Notes: generated from the letters alone by a model not told the origin. 64,000 bases of DNA from Chryseobacterium sp. LAM-KRS1 (GCF_013184525.1 NZ_JAAOIZ010000001.1:248001-312000); one strand, 5' to 3'. Counted from the first letter of the stretch, positions 44,676 through 53,740 are shown. Made by a program: numbers and translations.

Positions 44676-45452
44676 ATGGCAAAAACCAACGATATTTCAG
44701 TTGAAGAGAAATTAAGAGCTTTATACGATTTACAAATCATAGATTCAAGATTGGATGAAATCCGAAATACAAGAGGAGAATTGCCAATTGAGGTTGAAGA
44801 TCTTGAAATCGAGATAGAAGGGCTTGAAAAAAGAGCTGAAAAATTTCATGCAGAAATTAAGGATCAGGAAGATCAGATCAAAACAAAGCATGAAGTAATT
44901 AACCATGCGAAAACTCTAATTGAGAAATACAAATCTCAACAAGATAACGTAAGAAACAATAAAGAGTTTGAAGCTTTAGGTAAGGAGATTGAATTCCAAG
45001 ATCTTGAAATCCAACTTGCGGAAAAAAGAATTAAAGAATTTGGGATCAAAATCACTCATAAAAATGAGACTCTGGAAGAACTGAATTCAAAAATTAACGA
45101 TCTTAAAAACCACCTTAAATTCAAAAAAGAAGAATTAGAAGGTTTAGTTTCTGAAACTCAGAAAGAGGAAGATTATTTAATTGAGCAGTCTAAAGAATTT
45201 GCAGGTAAGATTGATGAAAGATTACTTGCTTCGTACAACAGAATCAGAACGAACTCTATCAACGGATTAGCTGTGGTAGGTTTAGAAAGAGGTGCTCCGA
45301 AAGGATCTTTCTTTACAATTCCTCCACAAAAACAGATGGAAATCGCTCAGAGAAAGAAAATCATTATCGATGAACATTCAGGAAAAATCCTTGTTGATGA
45401 TGAATTGGTAATGGAAGAAAACGAAAAAATGAAATCTGTGATTAAATTTTAA
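44676..45452 (+). CDS. Coiled-coil zf-RING_7-like protein lacking all zinc cysteines
   Basis: A 258-residue cytoplasmic protein. Residues about 8-185 form a long antiparallel coiled coil. The C-terminal part has the sequence frame of the C4-type zinc ribbon family (HP0958/CdsZ-like): NGLAVVGLERGAPKGSFFTI, IPPQKQMEIAQRKKII and DEHSGKILVD. At the four expected Cys positions stand P208, S211, D232 and S235, and the whole protein has no cysteine. It cannot bind zinc in the usual way but the fold seems kept. Relatives act as chaperone or RNA-binding adaptors; the role here is unknown. It is coupled to the Nif3 gene and ends with a strong terminator. Confidence 0.88.
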   Translation: MAKTNDISVEEKLRALYDLQIIDSRLDEIRNTRGELPIEVEDLEIEIEGLEKRAEKFHAEIKDQEDQIKTKHEVINHAKTLIEKYKSQQDNVRNNKEFEALGKEIEFQDLEIQLAEKRIKEFGIKITHKNETLEELNSKINDLKNHLKFKKEELEGLVSETQKEEDYLIEQSKEFAGKIDERLLASYNRIRTNSINGLAVVGLERGAPKGSFFTIPPQKQMEIAQRKKIIIDEHSGKILVDDELVMEENEKMKSVIKF

Positions 45453-45473
45453 TCATCGTTTACTTTGATATAA

Positions 45474-45504
45474 AAGCTGTTTCAGAAATGAAACAGTTTT
45501 TTTT
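45474..45504 (+). terminator. Terminator of the Nif3-coiled-coil operon
   Basis: An eight-base stem (CTGTTTCA / TGAAACAG) with a GAAA tetraloop and eight Ts, 24 bases after the stop. Confidence 0.85.
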
Positions 45505-45546
45505 ATTCTATTTAATCGAAGAATGCGCTTGCTATAGATAAACATA

Positions 45547-46626
45547 TTATTCTGTAACAACAGCATCCCGGTCACCATCTTCTTTTTTTCCCTCGATGAT
45601 CATTTCTTCAGCCTCAGCTTTTTCTTCGGCGTCAGCAACTTCTATTCTTTCTTCCTGACCCGTATTATGATGATCGATAAAGAATTCACAATATACCGGT
45701 AGGTGGTCCGAGCCAAAATTGTCTAGGGTCTTAAGTTCTTTAATAAAGATGTCTTCACTATGAAACATTAAATCGATAGGGAATCTCAGTAATTGGTATT
45801 TGGCGTGGAAGGTTGGAACAAAGGCACGTCCGATTCTCGGATCAATAAGGTGGCTTGTTTTTCTGAACAGTATAGAAGACCTTGACCAGGCAACATTATT
45901 AAAATCACCAACGACAAGTACAGGTTCAGTGATATCTTTCACGCGTTTTGCAATGCTCAGGAGATCGCCGTCCCGCTCCTTTGATGTCGCTTCTTCCGTT
46001 GGGCTGGGGGGCGGTGGATGAACCCCGAAAAAAACAAAAGAGAAGCCGTCTTCTGTTTCTAAATGGATTTCAATGCTTGGAATATCTTCAGCTACAAAAT
46101 AATGTGTAGTGGAATTTTTGATCTGAATTTTAGAATAAAAATGCATCCCATAAGTATTTTCCAAGGTAACCTTATGATGATAGGGGTAGTCTTTTTCTAA
46201 AGCTCTTAATGCATTTTCCCAAGCTCCATTGCTTTCCATGGTAAGGAACATTTCCGGCTTGTTTCGGTTGATAAGACCGATAAACTTGTCATATTCCGTA
46301 TTGAACTGATAGACATTGGCAGAAATGAAATGTAATTTTTGAGAGGATCGCTTGCCCCTCTGATGTTTCCTTACTCTGTAGAGAGGAGTATACTTTACGA
46401 GAATTACCCCATGATGTACAAATAAGATAAAAAGAGTACCCTGGAAATACCAGAAATATTCGGCTGATCTAAAGAAAAATCCTAAGAGGAAGGTAAGCAC
46501 GATAAAGTATGTGATTTGAATTTTTCCAAACTCAGGAACCCGAAATATCCAATGCTGGTTTTGAATTTTAGGTAATAATGTCAATAGAACCAGCAGGCCG
46601 GTTAAGATCAAATAAGCACTCCACAT
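45547..46626 (-). CDS. Membrane-anchored endonuclease/exonuclease/phosphatase family protein
   Basis: A 359-residue protein with three N-terminal membrane segments (about 3-20, 38-53 and 60-78), then an EEP-fold hydrolase domain (about 97-325). Catalytic landmarks are SANVYQFN, the metal-binding Glu in TMESNG, HPPPPSP, GDFNNVAWS and the closing GSDHLPVYCE. The tail of about 35 residues is strongly acidic (EERIEVADAEEKAEAEEM). The family includes nucleases, phospholipases and phosphatases. The membrane anchor places the domain outside the cytoplasm or at the membrane surface; the substrate is unknown. It stands alone. Confidence 0.87.
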   Translation of the reverse strand: MWSAYLILTGLLVLLTLLPKIQNQHWIFRVPEFGKIQITYFIVLTFLLGFFFRSAEYFWYFQGTLFILFVHHGVILVKYTPLYRVRKHQRGKRSSQKLHFISANVYQFNTEYDKFIGLINRNKPEMFLTMESNGAWENALRALEKDYPYHHKVTLENTYGMHFYSKIQIKNSTTHYFVAEDIPSIEIHLETEDGFSFVFFGVHPPPPSPTEEATSKERDGDLLSIAKRVKDITEPVLVVGDFNNVAWSRSSILFRKTSHLIDPRIGRAFVPTFHAKYQLLRFPIDLMFHSEDIFIKELKTLDNFGSDHLPVYCEFFIDHHNTGQEERIEVADAEEKAEAEEMIIEGKKEDGDRDAVVTE

Positions 46627-46761
46627 GTTTATAAAAATAGGTGGCTAAAAATAATCCTTTTTTATAAGAATTCAAATGAAATCATCTTTTTTAATGTGAA
46701 ATAAATGAAGTTTGAATCAGATTTTTCTTACTTTTATTCTGTTATATTTTGAATCAATACT

Positions 46762-47208
46762 ATGAATAAAATTTTCGCAGTTGTATGCTTTTTAAGTACA
46801 TTCTGCTTTGGACAGCAACTCCAGAACACGGACATTGAGAAACCGGTCAGGGATTTGTTTACAGGTATGAAGAATGCAGATTCGGAACTGGTAAAGTCGG
46901 CATTTACTGAAACGGCCATTCTACAGACTATTACAAAAGAAGGAGTTGTGAAAACAGATGATATACCTGGTTTTATATCTGCTGTTTCCAAAGCCGCTAA
47001 AGGCGATCTGGATGAAAGGATTACTATAGGATCTGTACTTGTAGACGGCAATATGGCGAGCGTTTTCACTCCTTATCAGTTTTATTACCAGGGAAAGTTT
47101 TCACATTGCGGAGCGAACAGCTTTCAGCTGGTTAAGCAGAATAACAGCTGGAAAATTCAGTACATCATTGATACAAGAAGAAAGGAAAATTGCGAGAATA
47201 AGAAATAA
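46762..47208 (+). CDS. Secreted NTF2-like (lumazine-binding-like) protein
   Basis: A 148-residue exported protein. The signal peptide is NKIFAVVCFLSTFCFGQ. The rest is an NTF2/SnoaL-like cone fold of the putative lumazine-binding type, with PVRDLFTGMKNADSELVKSA, FTETAILQTITKEG and a closing GANSFQLVKQNNSWKIQYI. Such proteins often have no enzyme activity of their own. The VOC-family gene starts six bases after the stop, so the two form an operon. A cognate substrate is not evident. Confidence 0.8.
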   Translation: MNKIFAVVCFLSTFCFGQQLQNTDIEKPVRDLFTGMKNADSELVKSAFTETAILQTITKEGVVKTDDIPGFISAVSKAAKGDLDERITIGSVLVDGNMASVFTPYQFYYQGKFSHCGANSFQLVKQNNSWKIQYIIDTRRKENCENKK

Positions 47209-47214
47209 TATACA

Positions 47215-47592
47215 ATGAAAATTCACCATATCGCCATTATAGGCTCCAATTATCAAGTTTCTAAAAAGTTTTACACAGAGATTTTAGGTTTGAATGTGAT
47301 CCGTGAAGTATACCGTGAAGAAAGACAATCTTATAAGCTGGACCTTGCTATCGGAGATCATTATGTGATAGAACTTTTTTCATTCCCTGATCCTCCCGCA
47401 AGACCTTCCCGTCCGGAAGCGTGCGGATTAAGGCATCTTGCATTTTCCGTTGAAAATGTTGGCGCAAAGCGACAGGAACTTATGGAAAAGGGACTGGAAT
47501 GTGAGGAGATAAGGATCGACGAATTTACCGGTAAAGAGTTTTTCTTTACACAAGATCCGGATCAGCTTCCTTTGGAGTTTTATGAAATGTAA
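47215..47592 (+). CDS. VOC family (glyoxalase/YaeR-like) metalloenzyme
   Basis: A 125-residue vicinal-oxygen-chelate protein of the YaeR/SMU1112c group. It has two beta-alpha-beta-beta-beta units. The likely metal ligands are His in KIHHIAI, Glu in YVIELFSFP, His in LRHLAFSV and Glu in LPLEFYEM. PDPPARPSRPEACGLRHLA is a hallmark of this group. It is probably cytoplasmic. Members are often called lactoylglutathione lyase-like, but the true substrate is unsettled. It is co-transcribed with the NTF2-like gene and meets the DUF1634 gene tail to tail, with six bases between. Confidence 0.9.
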   Translation: MKIHHIAIIGSNYQVSKKFYTEILGLNVIREVYREERQSYKLDLAIGDHYVIELFSFPDPPARPSRPEACGLRHLAFSVENVGAKRQELMEKGLECEEIRIDEFTGKEFFFTQDPDQLPLEFYEM

Positions 47593-47598
47593 ATGGGC

Positions 47599-47982
47599 TT
47601 AATGTGCGTATCCCGTAAAAAAGCTGATTGCCATAATGGCTAAAACAATTGAGGATATGATCACATAGATGTAATCTTTTTCTTTCAGGTATCCTATTAA
47701 TGCAAAAACAATTCGCATTAAAGGAGTGAAAATAAGAACCAAGATTCCCAGTTGAATGATGGCCATTCCTTCACCTTTGCAGAGAGACTCCCAAAACTGG
47801 CCCCATACTTTTTCCGACGAAGAACCGGTCTCCAGTAAGGAATAGTTTTTGGGCATTTTAAAACCTTCCAGAAACAGCTTTACAAAGCCAATAATGGATA
47901 TAGCTACGGACAAAATCACTCCAAGTCTCAGGAGATTTCCTACGGAGCGGTTCAAATCAACGTCTGTGAAATTTTTTCTCAT
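47599..47982 (-). CDS. DUF1634 membrane protein
   Basis: A 127-residue membrane protein with three hydrophobic segments (about 15-38, 73-95 and 103-124). The N-terminus DVDLNRSVGNLLRLGVILS and the GMAIIQLGILVLIFTPLMRI block are typical of DUF1634. DUF1634 genes are usually found next to TauE/SafE exporters, as here: the start overlaps the end of the TauE gene by four bases. It is probably an accessory subunit of that transporter, by genomic association only. Confidence 0.9.
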   Translation of the reverse strand: MRKNFTDVDLNRSVGNLLRLGVILSVAISIIGFVKLFLEGFKMPKNYSLLETGSSSEKVWGQFWESLCKGEGMAIIQLGILVLIFTPLMRIVFALIGYLKEKDYIYVIISSIVLAIMAISFFTGYAH

Positions 47983-48809
47983 CGGAAACTTTGATTTATA
48001 CCGTTATACATCATATAGATTGAAAGGATGGTAATTACAATAGCAAAAAATACCTTCAGTTTTTTAGTTTTTGAAACCATCAATGTTTTAGACCCAATGA
48101 AGCTTCCTACCACAACCCCTACCAAAACAGGAGCTACAATTACCGGGATAATTTCTCCTCTTTGAAAATAGATCAGAGAACTTGCGACAGCCGTAACACC
48201 GATCATAAAATTACTCGTGGTTGTAGAAACTTTAAAAGGCAACTTCATCATATTATCCATTGCCAATACTTTCAATGCACCTGAACCGATTCCTAAAAGA
48301 CCAGACATTGCTCCGGCAAACATCATCATAAAGAATCCGGGAATGGTGTTTCGCGCAGAATATTTTTTAATGACTCCTTTATCCGGAAAGGTTCCGTACA
48401 ATTTAAGTTTATCTTCTAAACTTCCCTTGATCAGGGGTTCCTGGTGGTCGGGTTTTCCTTTAAGATTTAAAATTACGGTAAGGAGAAGAATACTGGCAAA
48501 AATAATCCCGATGGTATTGGGGTTCAGAATTCCGGAAACAAGAGCTCCGGCAATAGCACCAGCTGTAGTTGCTATTTCCAGAAACATTCCGATTCTCATA
48601 TTGGTAAATCCTTCTTTAACAAAAGCTACGGCGGCACCGGAAGATGTACCCACCACAGATATTAAGGAAGCTCCGATTGCGTAATGCATAGGGACGCCAA
48701 AACCCAGCGTCAATAAAGGGATAATGATAACTCCTCCTCCTAAACCTGTAAGTGAGCCCAATAGGCCTGCTGAGATTGCTCCAAGGAAGAGAATAATGAT
48801 TTCTGACAT
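47979..48809 (-). CDS. TauE/SafE family sulfite/organosulfonate exporter-like protein
   Basis: A 276-residue inner-membrane protein of the TauE/SafE (DUF81) family. It has about eight membrane segments and two glycine-rich repeats, GLLGSLTGLGGGVIIIPLL and GAMSGLLGIGSGALKVLAM. ATG 48809 gives the family's normal start (SEIIILFLGAISAG), and a -7 motif six bases before it leaves no room for the longer upstream reading. Family members move sulfite, sulfoacetate or other small anions; the substrate here is unknown. It forms an operon with DUF1634 through a four-base overlap. Confidence 0.9.
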   Translation of the reverse strand: MSEIIILFLGAISAGLLGSLTGLGGGVIIIPLLTLGFGVPMHYAIGASLISVVGTSSGAAVAFVKEGFTNMRIGMFLEIATTAGAIAGALVSGILNPNTIGIIFASILLLTVILNLKGKPDHQEPLIKGSLEDKLKLYGTFPDKGVIKKYSARNTIPGFFMMMFAGAMSGLLGIGSGALKVLAMDNMMKLPFKVSTTTSNFMIGVTAVASSLIYFQRGEIIPVIVAPVLVGVVVGSFIGSKTLMVSKTKKLKVFFAIVITILSIYMMYNGINQSFR

Positions 48810-48814
48810 GAATA

Positions 48815-48822
48815 CAAATATA
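48815..48822 (-). promoter_or_regulatory. Putative -7 element (TATATTTG) of the TauE-DUF1634 operon
   Basis: An exact TAnnTTTG on the reverse strand, ending six bases from ATG 48809, which suggests a leaderless transcript. Confidence 0.4.
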
Positions 48823-48858
48823 AAACTATTGCAGTTTTCTGCCAAACTTTCAAAAAGA

Positions 48859-48866
48859 TAAATTTG
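48859..48866 (+). promoter_or_regulatory. Putative -7 element (TAAATTTG) of the DUF1543 gene
   Basis: An exact TAnnTTTG, 12 bases before ATG 48879. A second match, TATTTTTG, follows at 48870-48877; if that one is used, translation must begin at ATG 48891 or 48897. Confidence 0.35.
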
Positions 48867-48878
48867 ACGTATTTTTGT

Positions 48879-49445
48879 ATGACTAAAAAAATGAAAATGA
48901 AATTATTCTACGTGATCCTGGGTGCCACTCCTCCAGGCAGGAATATCGAACAGCACGATGTGTTTTTTGGAATTGCAGAAAGTTTAAAGGATCTGGTTCC
49001 GGATATGAAAGACTTCTGGAAAGAGGCTGATGGTAAAATCCACCTGGACTGCCATCAGGAGGTAAGATTTGCAGATGGATATGAAGTGAAAATTGTTGAG
49101 AAAACAGATCAGGTTTCTGAAAACCAGCTATTCTTTATTAATTTAGGAGGCTATAAGAGGGGATATTTTGAAGAATTCCATGAGCAACATCTGATGGTTG
49201 GAACATCCATGGGAGAAATCATAAAGAGAGTGAAGGAAACGGAATTTTACAAAACAATGGGATTCGAAGGAGCTGTAAGCCATGTTGACGATAAGCACGG
49301 TGTGGATATCGATGATATTTTTAACGTTAATGATATCCTTCCTCAAAAAATGAAAGAGAAATACACTATTGTTTTAGAAAAATCTGATGCGGAAAATCAG
49401 GAAAACCCAATAGGTCTCGGATATCTTAAAATAGATAAAGTATAA
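48879..49445 (+). CDS. DUF1543 domain protein
   Basis: A 188-residue cytoplasmic protein with two similar halves. The first begins LFYVILGATPPGRNIEQHDV (a DUF1543 signature). The second has LFFINLGGYKRGYFEEFHE. Family members are of unknown function. Start choices are ATG 48879, 48891 or 48897; the domain begins at about residue 7 of the longest, and promoter motifs do not settle the choice. It is divergent from TauE and followed by a GC-rich palindrome. Confidence 0.8.
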   Translation: MTKKMKMKLFYVILGATPPGRNIEQHDVFFGIAESLKDLVPDMKDFWKEADGKIHLDCHQEVRFADGYEVKIVEKTDQVSENQLFFINLGGYKRGYFEEFHEQHLMVGTSMGEIIKRVKETEFYKTMGFEGAVSHVDDKHGVDIDDIFNVNDILPQKMKEKYTIVLEKSDAENQENPIGLGYLKIDKV

Positions 49446-49460
49446 ACTTCCCATAATCAC

Positions 49461-49486
49461 TTACGCCGGCTTAAAAGCCGGCGTAA
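49461..49486. repeat. GC-rich perfect palindrome
   Basis: A 12-base perfect inverted repeat (TTACGCCGGCTT and its complement) with a two-base centre, 15 bases after the DUF1543 stop. It has no T-run, so it is not a standard terminator; it could still stop or protect the 3' end. It is conspicuously GC-rich for this AT-rich region. Confidence 0.6.
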
Positions 49487-49540
49487 CACGTTAAGTACGG
49501 TAAGGATCGGAGATGCGAAAATTTAGGTAATCGGCTATAA

Positions 49541-49554
49541 AATTTTTATCTTTG
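49541..49554 (+). promoter_or_regulatory. purK promoter: AATTTTTATCTTTG
   Basis: It contains an exact -7 element (TATCTTTG, 49547-49554), and the same 14 bases occur upstream of purE at 55554-55567. The leader to ATG 49666 is about 110 bases, much longer than that of purE. Confidence 0.4.
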
Positions 49555-49665
49555 CAAAGTCTTGGATCGATGATCTGGTGTTGTATTGTAATGTTAAAAA
49601 ACATTTGATAATTGCCTATTGATCCGGATGGTCTCAATTGAAAATATATCTAATAAAAATATAGA

Positions 49666-50775
49666 ATGAAAATAGGAATTTTAGGAGGTGGACAGCTGGG
49701 AAGAATGCTGATACAGAGCGCATTGAAATATGATGATGAATTTTATACGCTGGATCCTGCCTCTGATGCTCCCTGCAGTACTATTTCAAATTTTACACAG
49801 GGAAATTTCAATGACTATGAAACAGTCCTGAACTTTGGAAAAAATAAAGATGTTGTAACAATAGAGATCGAGCATGTAAATGCTGATGCCCTGGCAGAAC
49901 TTGAAAACCAGGGGATCAAAGTTGTGCCGAATTCTGCAATCATTAAAACCATTCAGCAGAAGATTCTTCAGAAGGAATTCTACAAGACTTATGATATTCC
50001 GAGCCCTGAATTTCAGGCTGTCTGGAATAGTGATGAAAAAATTACAATGACACTTCCTTTTGTACAAAAGATGAATACAGGCGGATATGATGGAAAAGGT
50101 GTTCAGGTAATTAAAAATGAAGAAGATCTTCAAAATTTATGGAAGGAGCCTTCTGTGATTGAAAAGCTTGTTGATATCGATAAAGAATTGTCTGTGATCG
50201 TTGCAAGAAATGAAAAAGGGGAGACCAAGACTTTTCCCGTTACAGAAATGGTGGCTGATCCTAAGTTAAATTTATTAGATTTTAATATTTGTCCGGTTTT
50301 TTTACAGGAAGACACTCAAAAGCAAATTGATGTAATTACGGAAAAGTTTCTGAACGCAATAAACTCTCCCGGGCTTTTTGCCATAGAACTGTTTTTGGAT
50401 AAAGCTGGAAAAGTATGGGTAAATGAAACAGCACCAAGGCTTCATAACTCAGGGCACCAAAGCCAGGAAGGAAACGCGAATTCACAATTTGAGCAAATGT
50501 ACCGTGTCGTTAAGAACCTTCCATTAGCGGATACGGAAAGTCTAGGTTATAGTGGAATGCTTAACCTTGTAGGAGCAGAAGGATATTCAGGAAAAGTAAT
50601 TTATGAAGGAATGGAAGAAGTCCTGAAATTGCCTAAAACTTATGTTCACTTATACGGAAAAACGGAAACCAAACCGGGAAGGAAAATGGGGCACATTAAT
50701 GTGCTGGCTGACTCCAAAGAAGAACTGATGGAAAAGCTCATCAAAGTAAAGGCTATGGTAAGAGTAATAGCTTAA
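49666..50775 (+). CDS. purK: N5-carboxyaminoimidazole ribonucleotide synthase PurK
   Basis: ATP-grasp enzyme of purine synthesis that uses ATP and bicarbonate to make N5-CAIR from AIR; PurE then rearranges the product. It has 369 residues. The N-terminal KIGILGGGQLGRMLIQSALK is diagnostic. The ATP-grasp signatures include KMNTGGYDGKGVQVI and the metal-binding NETAPRLHNSGHQS. The C-terminal part includes HLYGKTETKPGRKMGHINV. It is cytoplasmic. Its partner purE lies 4.8 kb downstream on the same strand, with three unrelated transport/lipoprotein units between, so the pair is not an operon here. A hairpin terminator follows the gene. Confidence 0.95.
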   Translation: MKIGILGGGQLGRMLIQSALKYDDEFYTLDPASDAPCSTISNFTQGNFNDYETVLNFGKNKDVVTIEIEHVNADALAELENQGIKVVPNSAIIKTIQQKILQKEFYKTYDIPSPEFQAVWNSDEKITMTLPFVQKMNTGGYDGKGVQVIKNEEDLQNLWKEPSVIEKLVDIDKELSVIVARNEKGETKTFPVTEMVADPKLNLLDFNICPVFLQEDTQKQIDVITEKFLNAINSPGLFAIELFLDKAGKVWVNETAPRLHNSGHQSQEGNANSQFEQMYRVVKNLPLADTESLGYSGMLNLVGAEGYSGKVIYEGMEEVLKLPKTYVHLYGKTETKPGRKMGHINVLADSKEELMEKLIKVKAMVRVIA

Positions 50776-50783
50776 AATATTGA

Positions 50784-50820
50784 AAGAAAGACTGCTGAAA
50801 AGCAGTCTTTCTTATTTTTT
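50784..50820. terminator. Terminator of purK
   Basis: A 13-base perfect stem (AAGAAAGACTGCT and its complement) closed by a GAAA tetraloop and followed by TATTTTTTT. The HdeD gene converges on it. Confidence 0.9.
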
Positions 50821-51452
50821 TATCTCATTTTATCATTGAGTTCATTATGAAGATTTTCTATTTTATCCTTGAGCTCACTACCCAATTTTGAAGGATAGTC
50901 CTTTATTTTCTTCAGATCAAAGGCTAAGATGACAGAAGCTACTCCTACGAAAATAAATGATAAACCGGTAAGGACTACAAGGGACATTCCTGAAAATATA
51001 GGATTAGCCAAAAGCATAAACGACAGGATAATTCCGAGGATACTGAATATGGCAAGATTACCCCATCTTAGTACATGCGCATCTTTCAAATCAAATGAGA
51101 TACCCAGTAATTGGAAAGAACGGAACATCACTGTAAATCCTACAATAAAGGGCAGAATGGTCATTGAAATCTGAGGATAAGAGACCAGATAGACTCCCAT
51201 AATAAAGGAAAGTAGTCCCGTTACCAGATATAAGCCCCATCCATTTAATACTTTCGCGTTATTGATCGAGAAAAAGATATCGAAGATCCCCGAGACAATA
51301 AAAGAGACACTAAAAAGAAGAGATAATGTCAGATAGGTTTCAAGGGGAGATGAAAATACATATACTCCACATCCAGTAAAAAGGATTCCTAGTATAAGCG
51401 GGATATACCAGTGCTTTACAGAGTTTCTGAATGATTTTAATAGATTTGGCAT
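50820..51452 (-). CDS. HdeD/DUF308 family membrane protein
   Basis: A 210-residue protein with six hydrophobic segments in three pairs (about 15-60, 70-112 and 128-175), each pair with an internal repeat of the LLxGxLFxxxGxxxF kind. This is the HdeD (DUF308) architecture, linked in E. coli to acid resistance. The C-terminal 30 residues (DYPSKLGSELKDKIENLHNE) form a charged helix in the cytoplasm. Its role here is unknown. It stands alone, converging on purK. Confidence 0.85.
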   Translation of the reverse strand: MPNLLKSFRNSVKHWYIPLILGILFTGCGVYVFSSPLETYLTLSLLFSVSFIVSGIFDIFFSINNAKVLNGWGLYLVTGLLSFIMGVYLVSYPQISMTILPFIVGFTVMFRSFQLLGISFDLKDAHVLRWGNLAIFSILGIILSFMLLANPIFSGMSLVVLTGLSFIFVGVASVILAFDLKKIKDYPSKLGSELKDKIENLHNELNDKMR

Positions 51453-51616
51453 AATTAAAAGTATTTTGTTGCCTACTTTGAAATACGGTGTTCGGCGAGT
51501 CCGTTTTTATATTTCCATTTTAAATAATTGAATCCGATTTTTAAGATCTAATTTACTGAAAACAAACAACTAAGAAATAGTTGAATTGATTGAATTTATT
51601 CTATTGATAGTGGTTG

Positions 51617-53740
51617 TTACTTGAAAATTTTCTGGATAACATTTCCGATTTCGATGAAATCCCTGTGATTTCCGAATGATCTTTTTTCAGGACTGTTTTT
51701 GTCATATTCTGAAAAAGGATAGATCAGAAGATAATTGTTTTCTTTTAGATTTTTGTTGAGAAGTTCCGGCATGAGCCTCATTTGAGGAATATAGGATACC
51801 ATTCCTCTTTTAGCCATAAACACAATAAGGGCTTCATCCTCTTTTAGTCCCGCAGCTGTTTTTTCACCGTCATGCCAGGTATTCATAATGATAAATTCAG
51901 CTTCTATATTGGCTTTTTTGATGATCCTTTGTAAAAGATCAATAATACTTTCAGGAGCATAAAATATCATGGTTGCTCCTGAATTCCGGGCAATATTCCA
52001 TACCCTTAAAAGAGCATGAAAAAAGCCGGCTTCTTTATCTGAATTTTCAGGAATCATCACTGCATATTTTTTTATTGTAGAAACAGGCTGGGCAGCATGG
52101 TATACCAGTACGTTCACGTGATCATTCTGAAGGTAGCCATTGTAAAGATTGTAAACGAAGGAAGGAGAAAAACCTTTTTCATCTTCAAGACCGATAATAA
52201 GATCCGTTATTTCCTGCTCTTTGATCACATTATTGACGCCGTTTACAACATCATTATCATATCTTTTCAGAGGTTGCAATTTGACATCGGCCGATGCTGC
52301 AGCATCTGTAGCCTGGTGGAGTAATTTTTCGGCATTTTTTACAGAAGACTCATTTTTATCTTCATTGATGACGTTCAATGCAAAAAAGTCTTCAGTATTG
52401 GAATGTGCCTTAATCAGAATACCCAGATTGACCATTCGCTCTACAGTTTCCTGATGATTGATGGCTAATAGCAGGCTTTCCTCCTCATGGCTGTTTCCGG
52501 ATACCGTATCTTCATTATCCGTTTCTGCGATTTTCTGTGCACTGGCCATAGATACAAATGAAGAAATGGTACATGAAATAAGGATAAGTAATATACTTCC
52601 GTTCAATACATGTTCATTCAGTAATCTTACAGGTTCTCCTGTTTCCGTTTCGGAAACAATGATGTTGTATCCTACCATTACTGTAGCTAATGTAGCAGCT
52701 GCAGAAGCTGAACTTAAACCAAAGATCAGTTTACCTTCTTCTTTTGTAAACCTGAATGTCTTTTGAGTGATCACGGCTGAAATATATTTACCACCGATTG
52801 ATGCGACCAACATAATCGCTGCAACTTTAAGGGTTTCAAAACTTTTGAAGAATACGGTGAAATCGATCAGCATTCCCACACTGATCAAGAAGAAAGGGAT
52901 AAATATCGCATTCCCTACAAATTCCACCCTGTTCATGAGAGAAGATGTGTGAGGAATCAGTCTGTTTAATGCAAGCCCGGCAAAGAATGCCCCGATGATA
53001 GCTTCAATGCCGGCTAATTCCGCCAATAGTGCCGCCAGATAGATCATCACCAATACAAAAATGTATTGGGATATTTTATCATTTACTTTTTTGAAAAACC
53101 ACCGTCCAATAATAGGGAATAACAATAGAACGATCAGGCTAAAAAGTATAACAGATACGGATAACTTTACCCAGAAAGAAGTTCCCACGTCTCCCTGGAC
53201 CATACCTACAACCACAGCAAGTACCAATAATGTGGCAATATCGGTGATCATTGTTCCGCCTACGGTAATATTTACAGCCCGGTTTTTTGCAATTCCAAGT
53301 TTACTGATTAAAGGATAGGTGATAAGGGTTTGAGACGAGAACAAACTGGCGAATAAGACGGAAGTCAGTACCGAAAATCCCAATAAATAATACGCTCCGA
53401 CAAATCCGAGTATAAAAGGAAAAATAAATGCATAAGCTCCATATCCGAGGCTCTTCCATTTGTTTTTCTTAAAATCACCCATATCAATTTCCAGTCCTGC
53501 GAGAAACATAATATAAAGAAGTCCTGTAGTTCCCGTAACTACAATACTGCTATCCCTCGCCAACAGATTGAATCCATTGGGTCCGATTACTGCACCTGCG
53601 ATAATAAGGCCTAACAGATGGGGAACTTTAATTTTATTCAGAAGTAATGGAGCTGCCAGAATAATGACCAGGACCAATAAAAATTTTAATACAGGATCTT
53701 CAATAGGGAAGCTCAGGTTGTGTATGCTCAGTAAAATCAT
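51617..53740 (-). CDS. CPA2 family cation:proton antiporter
   Basis: A 707-residue inner-membrane transporter. Residues about 15-400 are a Na+/H+ exchanger domain with 12-13 segments, including KVPHLLGLIIAGAVIGPNGF, SQTLITYPLISKLG and AELAGIEAIIGAFFAGLALN. The soluble C-terminal half (about 430-707) resembles two tandem universal-stress-protein-like domains and has no TrkA-N nucleotide-binding domain, unlike KefB/C. The ion may be Na+ or K+. It begins nine bases after the stop of a lipoprotein gene, so the two are one operon; the link is likely functional, but its nature is unknown. Confidence 0.9.
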   Translation of the reverse strand: MILLSIHNLSFPIEDPVLKFLLVLVIILAAPLLLNKIKVPHLLGLIIAGAVIGPNGFNLLARDSSIVVTGTTGLLYIMFLAGLEIDMGDFKKNKWKSLGYGAYAFIFPFILGFVGAYYLLGFSVLTSVLFASLFSSQTLITYPLISKLGIAKNRAVNITVGGTMITDIATLLVLAVVVGMVQGDVGTSFWVKLSVSVILFSLIVLLLFPIIGRWFFKKVNDKISQYIFVLVMIYLAALLAELAGIEAIIGAFFAGLALNRLIPHTSSLMNRVEFVGNAIFIPFFLISVGMLIDFTVFFKSFETLKVAAIMLVASIGGKYISAVITQKTFRFTKEEGKLIFGLSSASAAATLATVMVGYNIIVSETETGEPVRLLNEHVLNGSILLILISCTISSFVSMASAQKIAETDNEDTVSGNSHEEESLLLAINHQETVERMVNLGILIKAHSNTEDFFALNVINEDKNESSVKNAEKLLHQATDAAASADVKLQPLKRYDNDVVNGVNNVIKEQEITDLIIGLEDEKGFSPSFVYNLYNGYLQNDHVNVLVYHAAQPVSTIKKYAVMIPENSDKEAGFFHALLRVWNIARNSGATMIFYAPESIIDLLQRIIKKANIEAEFIIMNTWHDGEKTAAGLKEDEALIVFMAKRGMVSYIPQMRLMPELLNKNLKENNYLLIYPFSEYDKNSPEKRSFGNHRDFIEIGNVIQKIFK

